Assembly (NCBI GenBank): GCA_016630955.3
Contig: CM049992.1
Location: 930,001 to 994,000, forward strand
Direction: 5' to 3'
Source of the DNA: Didymella arachidicola
Lineage: Eukaryota > Ascomycota > Dothideomycetes > Pleosporales > Didymellaceae
DNA length: 64,000 nucleotides
The position numbers and the translations under genes are program-made. A model generated the notes under the pieces. That model was not told the origin of the DNA. It did not search any database and worked only from the letters and a program-made list of their open reading frames with translations. Below are positions 22,246 through 31,122 of this stretch, in pieces (the stretch's first letter is position 1; each line of letters begins with the position of its first letter).

Positions 22246-23951
22246 CTATGATGGACTCCCCTCCAGCCCCTCGGCGCGCTCCTGCGTCTTGACCTCCTCG
22301 AGCTCCCTCAGGATCTCCGGCAGCATGCTCTCGACGTCCTCCTCGCGCTCCCCCAGCGCCTTGGCAATGAGCCCCTTGTACACGGCCTGCTTCTCGCTCA
22401 TGCCTGCGACACTGAGATTCGCCACGACAGCGCGCACCAGCTCTCTCCGCTCTAGCTGCGCGCGGTACAGGAGCAGACTTAATCTGAGCTTCTCCCGCGG
22501 ATCCTCGGCTTTGGAATTCTGATCCGCAGGGTCCGAGGGAACGGTGGAGAGCAGGCGTCTCAGCTCTGCTTTCTGCTCGACCTCGAGCAGACTCTCTGCC
22601 TCGGTGGCGAGGTCTTTTAGTTCCTGCTCCTGGCTCACGTCGATGCCCTCATCGTCGAGATCCAGGCCCCGGTTCTCCAGCTCCGAGACCTGCTTGCGGA
22701 TGGCCTCGAGCTCGGCCTGCCGCCGCTTGACGACGCGCGAGGCGTCGAAGGACTCTGCCTCCTTCTCGGCGAGCTCGTGTTCGTAGGCGAGGGCCAGCTC
22801 TTCGCACTTTTCGAGCAGCGTGGGGGCGACTTTGGTCATGAGATGGCTCGCAGTCTGGGAGAGGTAGGTGCGGTCTTCGGCGCGCGGGGCGGCGAGGGCG
22901 ATGGGGAGCAAGGGCGCGGCGTCGAGGGTGGCGAAGCCGTTGAGGCGGTGTTCGGGCGGCGGGGCAAAGGGCGAGGACGAGGGTTGCCGGGGGCGGCCAT
23001 GCGTGCGGCGGCGCGAGTTGAGGTCGCGGATGAGGTCGTCGGCCGTCTCGCCCTGCTTGTTGGGGACGTCGACGCTGACGTTGCGGCCGAGCAGGCTGCG
23101 GACGCACTTGCGGGCGCCGTTGCGGGCGGCGATCATGATGGCGGTGTCGCCGTTCTGGTCGGCGGCATTCAGCAGGCGCGTGACCTCGTCGGGGATCCAC
23201 GTCTCGGACAGCTTGTTGATGATGCAGTCGAGGTACCAGCGGGCGCAGACGTACTTGTTGGCCGAGGCGGTGGTGGCGGCGATGTGGTGGAAGACGGTGC
23301 TGCCGAACCAGTCGGTGCGGTGGACCGTCTGCTGGAAGATCTTGACCATGGAGGGCATCGTCTCCTTGTCGAAGTTGTTGGTGAACATGACGGCGCGCAT
23401 CAGCGGCGTCTCGAGGTTGTTGGACAGGCAGTCGATGCGGGCGCCGCGGTGGATCAGCTCGCGGACGACGCCGACGTCGCCCATGGCGGCGGCCCAGTGC
23501 ATGGCGGCGTGGCCCTTTTCGTCGATGGGGCGGTCGAGGTTGATGCTGGGCGGGGGCTCGGGCCAGCTGTAGGCGTCCTTGTGGTCGAGCAGCATGAAGT
23601 AGTCGAGCAGCTGGTCGGCCCAGATCTGGTGCTGCTGGTCGAGCAGCGACATCTGGTCCATGTCGCGCTTGCGCTTGCGGCTGTCGGCCGAGTAGGCGGC
23701 GTCGGCGAAGTCGGCGTCGCCCAGCATGCTCTCGCTGACGACCGTCTCGGCGTCGGGCGTGTCGTCGCGGAAGAGGGGGCCGTGGGCATGGCTGTGGCTG
23801 TGGCTGTGGCCGTGGAGCTGCGAGTGCGGCGGCGCGTCGTAGGGGTCCTCGCTGGCGTGCGACTGGCTGCCGACGAAGCTCTGGATCGCCTCGAGGCTGT
23901 AGGCGTGGTGGTGGTCCTGCTGGTGTTGTTGGTGGTGGTGGTCTTGCTGGC

Positions 23952-23982
<31 letters not shown>

Positions 23983-24408
23983 GGCCTTCGCTGCCCGCCC
24001 CGCCGCCGCACTCTGGCGCGGGGGCTTCATGCGGCTCGAGGCGGCCGTCGCATGCTTCGGGGCGGGCGGCGGGCTGCGGTCGCCGGGCACGTAGTCGAGG
24101 ATGGCGCGCATCTTGTCCAGCACGCCGTTGCGCTCGGCCAGCACGCGCCCGTCGTCCAGCGGGATCCAGGTGCCCTGGTACTTGCCATAGCCGCCCTGCA
24201 CCTTCTCGTGCACGCCCTTCTGCACCTCGCGCTCCAGGATGCGCGTGCGCGCCGGCTTGTCGTAGTCGGCGACCTTGAGGATGTGCGTCGCGTTGATCCA
24301 GTCGTCGGCGCGCCGGCGCATGACGTGGTGGCCGTTGACGTTGACCTCGTAGACGGGCACATTGCTGTACGTCGCGCTGTACACCTTGCCGTCGGGGAGG
24401 GGCGGCAT
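22246..24408 (-). CDS. MBF (MCB-binding factor) APSES transcription factor, Mbp1/Res type
   Basis: This is the DNA-binding subunit of the MBF complex that drives G1/S genes through ACGCGT boxes. The protein has 720 residues and no intron. The APSES/KilA-N domain fills residues 1-115 (SATYSNVPVYEVNVNGHHVM, RRADDWINATHILKVADYDK, GGYGKYQGTWIPL). A polyglutamine tract lies near 141-152, then His-rich segments. Ankyrin repeats span about 290-470 (DEKGHAAMHWAAAMGDVGVV, NGDTAIMIAARNGARKCVRS), then a C-terminal coiled coil for pairing with the Swi6-type partner. The ATG at 24408 (MPPLPDGKVYSATYS) fits the family start; an upstream ATG adds 34 atypical residues. Strong GC bias produces long but meaningless antisense frames here. 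Confidence 0.95.
23952..23983. repeat. CAG/CTG triplet run encoding polyglutamine
   Basis: This is an uninterrupted GCT/CTG triplet run inside the MBF gene. It encodes a glutamine tract of about ten residues, next to His/Gln-rich sequence. Such runs often vary in length between strains. Confidence 0.85.
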
Positions 24409-24509
24409 TGCGACGGTCGGCTGTCGAGTGTCCCAGAGCGCCTGCCGCGGTCGGTGGGTGGTGGAGCCTCGACCACCTGATATCGCGTCGACGGGCTCCC
24501 TGCGCCGCA

Positions 24510-24515
24510 ACGCGT
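24510..24515. promoter_or_regulatory. MCB-like box ACGCGT in the MBF/NDUFB7 shared promoter
   Basis: A perfect ACGCGT lies 101 bp upstream of the MBF start codon and 110 bp upstream of the NDUFB7 start codon. It is the core recognised by Mbp1-type APSES domains. The same hexamer occurs elsewhere in the window (for example near 1419, 19583 and 32477), so chance is possible. Autoregulation is inference. Confidence 0.35.
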
Positions 24516-24625
24516 TCTGCCAAGCCCGTCGGCGCTGCCTCGCACCACCGCCGACCCGACTTCACCTCAACCCAGGCCCGCCTCCTCCCCAGCAGCCATT
24601 GCCGCCCCCCGCACGCCCGCCCACC

Positions 24626-25032
24626 ATGACCGTCACCGAGACGCTGAAGAATGCCGTCGGCCTCAGCGACCAGAGTGCGTGCTGACACTCCCGGGCCGCT
24701 GATTGGCCAATTCCGCGACCGCTGCATCACCACTGACACCGTCATCAGAGGCCACCCGCGAGGAGATGAGCGCCGCCCGCCTGCCGCTCGCCTACCGAGA
24801 CTCGTGCGCACACCTGCTGATCCCGCTGAACCGCTGCCGGCACGAGGAATACTACCTGCCGTGGAAGTGCGAGGTCCGTCCCAGCTCCGACCACTCCACC
24901 GCGACATCAACTAACACCCCCCCGCAGAACGAGCGCCACACATACGAAAAGTGCCAGTACGAGGAGTTCAAGCAGCGCGTCGCCAAGATGGACGAGCTCA
25001 GAGCCGCAAAGAACGGCGCCCGCAGCAACTAG
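24626..25032 (+). CDS. NADH:ubiquinone oxidoreductase (complex I) subunit NDUFB7/B18
   Basis: This is an accessory subunit of mitochondrial complex I on the intermembrane-space side. Three exons, 24626..24674, 24749..24873 and 24928..25032, are joined by introns of 74 and 54 nt and give 92 residues. After the short N-terminus MTVTETLKNAVGLSDQ, the protein shows the family core ATREEMSAARLPLAYRDSC. A twin CX9C motif follows (C-AHLLIPLNR-C and C-ENERHTYEK-C), typical of Mia40-imported proteins with two disulfides. The C-terminus is basic (MDELRAAKNGARSN). The first exon is only 49 nt and its boundary splits a lysine codon. The gene is head-to-head with MBF, with 217 bp between start codons. Confidence 0.93.
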
Positions 25033-25429
25033 AGGAAAACGGTGCACAAAGGACAGAGTCTGCATGTATATATCGCCAGGACGCGAATGAATGATTGAAA
25101 GAGAAGCTCCATGTACTGCTCATTCTGACGCGAGATGCCTCGACACGGTGCACATGGGCTGAGAGGCAGCTTTGCAAGGACGTTGAACAGGATCATAGCA
25201 AAGTGAACGCTGACGGGCGGCAGAACAGCGAAAGGACCAAGACGAACTCAGGATAAGACTGAACTCAACCGTACACATGTCTAAACACTGTCAAGTCAAT
25301 GGTGCCGACAAGGCACAGCATACAACTACTAACACCACAGCCACAACTATCAACACCACAGCCACAACCACCAACACCACAGCCACAACTACCAACACCA
25401 CAACCCTCACGTGTCTTCTATCGCCTGCA
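25033..25429. other. Convergent intergenic region with a 21-bp repeat
   Basis: This interval holds the 3' ends of NDUFB7 and the acyl-CoA ligase. It contains only the tandem repeat listed at 25322..25405. Confidence 0.5.
25322..25405. repeat. 21-bp tandem repeat, four copies
   Basis: There are four adjacent 21-bp units of the form ACAACYAYCAACACCACAGCC with a few substitutions. They lie 25 bp beyond the stop codon of the acyl-CoA ligase, probably in its 3' UTR. A plus-strand frame through them would read Thr/Asn/Ala repeats but has no gene context. Confidence 0.9.
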
Positions 25430-27225
25430 CTACAGCTTGGCTTTTGTGTCCTCCAGCGCCGCCTGCTCCCTCAACAGCTTCCTCTGGATCTTCCCAGACT
25501 GCACTTGTCAGCGGACGCCTAGCAGATACCGACACATTCCACTTACAGGATTCTTAGGCACGGCATCGATGAAATGAACGCCGCCCTCCAACCGCTTGTG
25601 CCTCGACACTCGCTCCGCCAGCCATGCCTTGATGGCCTCGGCAAGCTCGGGCGTCGCCTTGTCCTTGTTCTGCGGCATGATGTATGCGCGAGGCGCTTCA
25701 TCACCATTACTACACACGTCAGCATCTTATCACATCCCTCGGAGCAAGTAACAACGTACTGCGGCACCCCAATCACGGCGGCATCTTGCACCTCCGGGTG
25801 ATCCAGCAGCATAGCCTCCAACTCCGCAGGCGCCACCTGCAGCCCCTTGACCTTGATAAGCTCCTTCTTCCTGTCGACGATGAAAAAATGTCCCTCCTCG
25901 TCCACATACGCCACATCCCCCGTCTTCAGCCACCCGCCCGGCCCAAACGTCTCCGCCGTCGCGCCGGGCTTGTTCCAATACCCCTTCATCACATTGGGGC
26001 CGCGCACCCATATCTCGCCGCGTTCACCCTGTGGTGCCTCCACCTCCCCGGCCTCGTCCAGCACAATCTTGGCTTCGCAGTTGGGCACCACCTCGCCCAC
26101 GCTAAAGCTCGACGAATACTTTGACGGATCGAAAATGGTCGCTGCGCACGTCACTTCCGTCATGCCCCAGCCCTGCCTGACATTGACCTGGCCATTGGGC
26201 CACAGCCGCTCAAACTCCTGGCTGGCTTCGCGCCCCAGCGGCGCCGCGCCCGAACTCACGTTCTCCACGCTCGACAGATCGAATGTCTTGGTCGCTGGGT
26301 GCTTGGCCATGGCGACCAACACAGGGGGCACCAGCACCAGGCTCGTGATGCGGTACTTTTCCACGTACGCCAGCATCTCGAGGAAGTCGAATCGCGGCAT
26401 CATGTATACCGGTGTGCGCTGCTTGGCCGCGTTGACGCAGAATATAGCTTGCGCCATGGCGTGGTACATGGGCAGGAAGCACAACAGCCGCTGCTTGTGC
26501 AGGTTCTGCGCGTACGTAGGCGATAGGGTCTGCATGTGGATCTGCTGCGCGCAATTAGCCACATAATTGCGGTGCGTGATCATAACCCCCTTCGCAACCC
26601 CCGTCGTTCCAGACGAGTAATTCAGCGCAACCACGCGGTCCAGCTCCTCCCCCGTCCTGAGGTCCGGCCACGCATACCCCCGTCCATTCTCCTCCGTATC
26701 CAGCATCTCCGTCCAATGCGCCACCCACCCCAACCCCGTCTCTTTCCCCTCCCCTCCCCCCTCAAACGTCGCCCGCCCATCATCAAACACATAAACTCGC
26801 GACGCAGGCAACCCCGCCTCCCGCGCCGCAGCTACCCCCGTCTCCAGCCCCGCCTCCGCACAAATCAACCACTTCGCCCCCGAGTCCTTGAGCTGGTACG
26901 CCAGTTCGCGCGCGACGTACGTCGGGTTCGCCCCCGTAAACACGCCCTCCGCCATAATAACACCCATCACGACCGCCGGGAAGAAGAGCGTGTTGCCTGA
27001 AAACAACAGCACACGCTCCCCCGGCTGCAGCCCCGCGCGCAGCAGCCCAGACGCGAAGCGCTTCGCATATAGACGGTAGTCTTCGAGCGAGAGGAAATAT
27101 TTCTCTGGCGATTGGGCTGAGATATACGCTGGTGTTTTTGGCAGGGCGCCGTGGGGGGAGTCGAATATGAAAGTCGGCAGCGACACGGCGGGAAGGGGTA
27201 AGCTCCAGCGGGACTTGATGACCAT
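25430..27225 (-). CDS. 4-coumarate-CoA-ligase-like acyl-CoA ligase, peroxisomal (PTS1)
   Basis: This is an AMP-forming adenylating enzyme that would join a carboxylic acid to CoA with ATP. Three exons, 27225..25760, 25709..25547 and 25498..25430 (introns 50 and 48 nt), give 565 residues. Visible motifs are the phosphate-binding loop NYSSGTTGVAKGVM, GWGMTE, the hinge FFIVDRKKELIKVKG and the C-terminal PKNPSGKIQRKLL, whose lysine is the usual catalytic lysine. That last motif is cut by the second intron after PKNP. The protein ends AKL, a PTS1-type peroxisomal signal. Similar fungal enzymes activate aromatic or fatty acids; the substrate cannot be read here. The ATG at 27225 (MVIKSRWSLPLP) was preferred over an upstream frame that lacks family sequence. 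Confidence 0.92.
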
Positions 27226-28443
27226 GGTGGGAGTGTTGTTTGGGGTAATGGGTTTGGGGCTGGGGAGGTGCGAGACAGCACGAGGTGGTAAATACTGTGG
27301 ATAATAATATGCAGCGCAAGTGTGGATAGCCGACCAATACGCGGTGCAACGTGATAACTCGGCCTCGAGTCCGAGTAAGCCGCGTCGAGTAACCGTAGAC
27401 CCGTAAACACTAATCACACAAGGTCTTATGTACCTTGGTATCCCCCTCTATCAACAGCGATTCAACACGCATCCCTATAGTACTAACTCGGACTTGCACT
27501 CACAACAGCGATGTAATCCCAGGCCCTACAACAACACGGTGAGGAAAGCAGCGCATAGCTCCCCCAATTCAAAACCACCGAGGTCCCCCACAGATCCGCA
27601 CCCGGTAGGCCCCCAACGGGGCCCTGCAGCGCGCTAGCTTGTTAGAGGCCTTGGGTTTAGCAGGCGGTTAGGGTGGTGCGGGGTTGGTGGACCGAGGCTG
27701 TTGCGTGGAAGCGAGGCTGACTAGCGCCGGGAGTGGACGTGTTACGGGTGTGCGAGTGTGACATGTGGTAGGAGATGAGACATGACGCGGATTGAATTAT
27801 CGTACTTTTGTCGAGGATGGTTGGGCGAGAGGTTGAGAATTGTGGTGATGATGGGGGTTTGGGGTATGGGTGGGGCGGGTTCGAGTGATGGCGACGTAGG
27901 GATGAGGTGGTTTAATCATTGTGGGTAAGAGAGTGTAGGGTAGGAATAAGATAGTAGGGTAGGAATAAGATAGTAGGGCGGGAGTGAGATAGTAGGGCAG
28001 AGGGGGGATAGTAGGGTAGATGTTGCGCTTGTGGTTTCTCTCTCACCTACGACTCGTACGATATATCTTTGTGTCTACTGGATGTCAAGACTTCGGAAAC
28101 AACAAACATCAAACGTTTCCTACCTTACAGAGGCTGAGCGTCGAGATTATTTGCTTCGATAGACGCGACGCCGCCTTTGTCAAGCGTTGGGTCGCCGATC
28201 TCATGAGGAACAACAAGGGCGTGACTCTCAGAATCAAGAAACGCCTGAGTTGGTGAAGGTCGGGTGGCATGGAAGCACCCAAGGGCTAGATCTGAGCAGG
28301 TACCTAGGACTTGAGGGAAGGAGGCGTTTAGCTGTGTTCCACCGATTTGCGATGGACCTTTTGCAAGGTCTTGCACACAAAAGCGTCACATGCCATTTTC
28401 AGCTTAACAAGGTGCGCAGGTAATCCGTAGACAAGAGGCGAGC
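27226..28443. other. Intergenic, about 1.2 kb, G-rich with tandem repeats
   Basis: No supported gene is seen. G-rich repeats lie at 27937..28020. They are followed on the plus strand by a short frame, 28020..28256, whose second half is protein-like (LSVEIICFDRRDAAFVKRWV, then RNNKGVTLRIKKRLSW). It could be a gene-end relic. Confidence 0.35.
27937..28020. repeat. 19-bp tandem repeat, 4.4 copies
   Basis: Two identical units AGGGTAGGAATAAGATAGT are followed by two diverged units that keep the AGGG start and GATAGT end, then a partial unit. They were read directly. Confidence 0.9.
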
Positions 28444-29161
28444 TCACGGAAACAATGCATTGGATTCAATGTCTTGACCGAATTCCGAGCTGAGGCATGG
28501 GGTTCCCGAGTGTGCCAATACAGCTTTCACATGACCGGTATTAACGAGTAACTGCGTCTTGACCCAAAAGTTGACATTGTCACAGCTCATGATGTTGATG
28601 GAAGAGGAATGCAAGTTGATCGCGAGGATGACGCGTTTGTTAGCGCGCCTTGGCCTAAGGTCATCCCCTATCTCTTCCAGATCACCGTCAGGACACACCA
28701 CATCTCCATACTAGTTTCACGGGAACACCATGTTGTTGAAATTACGAAGTGCGTCGCGCCAGTTACCTGAAGGCTGGCCGACGCGAACTCTGACCTCGCA
28801 TTTGTGTTTTCCGCATGGCCTGCAGGTATACCCTAGATCTGCCGCATTGCCTGATGCAGTCGCAGCTCGATGTGAGTCGAGATCGTAAACCTCAATACAG
28901 ATTCCAGTGCTGCAAATCCGTAAGAGATCGCTGTGGAAAGCATCGTATTCTCTGCCAAGGCTGTCCAAAAGGTCCTGAAACAGTCGGAAGGTTTGTTAGA
29001 AGAAGACCGGTGAGGCTGCACAGCACTATGCCACAACTGATTTCAAACCGAGCAGTTTCACGCACAAATACTGAAACGCACACCACAAGCTGGTCGAGAA
29101 AGTGTTTCCAGGTGCTATTGATAGTCGGAATACCTCGGTCGACTTGTGACAGACTCGACAT
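28444..29161 (-). CDS. Candidate hypothetical gene (three exons, uncertain; may be a pseudogene)
   Basis: I do not recognise this sequence. A spliced model of exons 29161..29084, 28974..28795 and 28710..28444 stays in phase 0 throughout and gives 174 residues. It includes INSTWKHFLDQLVDLLDSLG, REYDAFHSDLLRICSTGICI, YTCRPCGKHKCE and VNFWVKTQLLVNTGHVKAVL. The first junction has a good acceptor (CTGTTTCAG). The second donor (GTCAGA) is weak. Without that splice the frame runs into TGA and TAG and resumes in the same frame, which also fits a pseudogene with stops. The amino-acid texture is better than chance, but no domain is evident. Function is unknown. Confidence 0.3.
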
Positions 29162-29659
29162 GGTCGTGACAGGGCTGTCAGCATCCAAGACCCACAATGA
29201 CCGTTGCCTGACCCAGCGATGCATGCATTGCAACCTTTTGGGATATGTCGGAACAAAACGACACAACATGTTGCGTTTTGATCGCCAAGTTTAGAACGAG
29301 GCTTGGCTTCTGATACACTCCGAGTCCCCAGTTGCCAAACGTCAATGCGCGCTCCGACAAGGCGAGAATGCTCAGCCGACGGGTCTGCACGTACTGCCAC
29401 TGGAACAGACCCACTTGAGCGACTGGAGAAGATCTACCCGTGGCGTGTATCCTGGCCTGAGTGATCATAGTGGACCCAGCGGGAGGATCGTTCGACCAGC
29501 TTCGTCTCAGCTCTCACCTCCAGGCTGTGCAATCAGTATCACAGTCTCCATGCTCACAAACCTGCATCAATGCCGTGCAGCCTAGCATACGGCAATGTTC
29601 GATGGCGAGTGCTTGTGTGTGGCTAAGCTTTCGGTCGCCGCAACTGAGCCCGCATGTGG

Positions 29660-29667
29660 TATATAAG
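29660..29667 (+). promoter_or_regulatory. TATA box TATATAAG upstream of the Egh16-like gene
   Basis: A consensus TATA element lies about 190 bp before the start codon, followed by a pyrimidine-rich leader. TATA-containing promoters are typical of strongly induced genes, consistent with a regulated secreted protein. Function is inferred from position and match. Confidence 0.5.
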
Positions 29668-29857
29668 GAATTGCGCTTACCCTCCAGAAGAATCATCAAC
29701 ATCCACAACATTTCCAGACTCGTTTTCTAGTTCCTTCTTACTAATTACTTTCTCGCGCCGGTCGCTTGTTTAATCAGCTCAAACTTATCACGCTCATCAG
29801 CAATCTTCAGACTCTCCTTATCAACAAGTTTTAATATCTATCCAACCAAACATCAAA

Positions 29858-30770
29858 ATGCGTTACTCCATCGCCTTCGCCGCCGCTGCTCTTGCCAGCT
29901 CCGCCTCTGCCCACGGTGTTATCACCCAGGTCCAGGGCGCCAACGGCGTCAACATGCCTGGTCTCTCAGTCATTGATGGTACTCCTCGTGACTCTGGTAA
30001 CCCTCTCTCCGGCTCTGAGGCTGACACTTCAATCATCCGCACTAAGGAGATGGGTGGCAAGGCCTCCGCTCTTGGCCGCACCCAGGGTGGCGGTGCCGTC
30101 GACGCTGGTGCTGCTATCGCCACCTTCATGGGCACTGGTGGCAAAGCTGGCACCAAGAAGCGTGGTCTTCTCGATGCCATTACTGGGGCTGCTGGCGGTG
30201 CTGGTGGCAAAGGTGGCAAAGCTGCCAAAGCTGCTGGTACCAAGACCCCCAAGGGTACTTCTGAGACTGGTGTCGCCGCTGCGGCTGGCCAGGGTGCTTC
30301 CCAGGGTCTTCCCACCACCGCTGATGATGGCACCATCACCATGACCTTCCACCAGGTCAACCAGGACGGTGCTGGTCCTCTGACTGCTGCTATCGATGCC
30401 ACCTCCGGCGGAACCGACCCTGCTGCCTTCCAGAAGGCTACCGTCACCCAGGACGTTCCCGGAATCGGTATCGGTGGTCTTTCCGCCGCCGCTGTCATGG
30501 ACTTCCCCGTCAAGGTAAGCATCATCTGCAATGATCATCACAACATATCTAACAAATGCACAGGTCCAGATGCCCCAGGGTATGACTTGCCAGGGTTCCG
30601 CCGGTGGCGCCCAGAACGTTTGCATCGTTCGCATGCAGAACGCTGCTCTGGCCGGCCCCTTCGGTGGCTCCGCTGCCTTCACACAGTCCACCGCCGCCAA
30701 GAAGCGCGCTATCGAGTACAACCTGCGCAAGCGCCACATGGCCCGCGGCATCCTTGGCAAGCCCGAGTAA
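29858..30770 (+). CDS. Secreted Egh16-like / GAS1-MAS-type protein (DUF3129 family)
   Basis: This is a secreted protein of the family first described as appressorium- or infection-stage-expressed (Egh16, GAS1/GAS2, MAS). Exons 29858..30514 and 30564..30770 (49-nt intron, GTAAGC..ACAG) give 287 residues. Residues 1-18 are a signal peptide ending ASA, so mature protein would start at H19 (HGVITQVQGANG). Family landmarks are TPRDSGNP, DTSIIRTKE, ITMTFHQVNQDGAGPLTAAI (H165) and QNAALAGPFGG. A Gly/Lys/Ala-rich insert occupies about 93-150. Only two cysteines remain after the signal peptide (C228, C239). Dibasic sites occur at 100-102 (KKR), 265-267 (KKR) and 274-276 (RKR). Molecular function of the family is not settled. 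Confidence 0.88.
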
Positions 30771-31122
30771 GCTCTTACGCAGGCAATCGTGAAGGCTATG
30801 GAACGGAGAAGATTGGTAGTTGCTGGACAATTTAGAATATGAGTTGATTGAGGGCCAAGCTACACATAGGTGTTGATACCTGTTCCTTCCTATTACTCAC
30901 TCATACCTTCTTTTAGTGTTTGTCGCGTTGTATTTAGTAGTAGACTGGAGCCAATTGGGACGTAATATGTTCGTAGTGTAAATAAAGCGAGTCTGGATTT
31001 GTTCATAAAACCTCTCCCTCACGCTGTGATGTCTGCTTTGTTCGGTTTCGTTTCTTTCTTGCTAACAGCGCTGATCGGAGCCCCGGAAACGCAAACAGTC
31101 TGCAGCTCCGAATGAAGAGCGT
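30771..31122. other. 3' flank of the Egh16-like gene
   Basis: This interval contains the likely 3' UTR of the Egh16-like gene. No coding sequence is seen. Confidence 0.4.

Noticed and set aside
22649..24910. Very long open frames overlapping the MBF gene (753 codons on the same strand in another frame, 567 codons antisense)
   Set aside because: They result from strong GC bias in the third codon position of the MBF gene; their translations are low-complexity Arg/Ala/Pro or Val/Gly strings without motifs.
25299..25577. Plus-strand frames through the 21-bp repeat encoding Thr/Asn or Pro/Gln repeats
   Set aside because: They run antisense over the last exon of the acyl-CoA ligase and exist only because the repeat period is a multiple of three.
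30029..30760. 243-codon antisense frame over the Egh16-like gene
   Set aside because: Antisense shadow of a biased coding sequence; no independent features.
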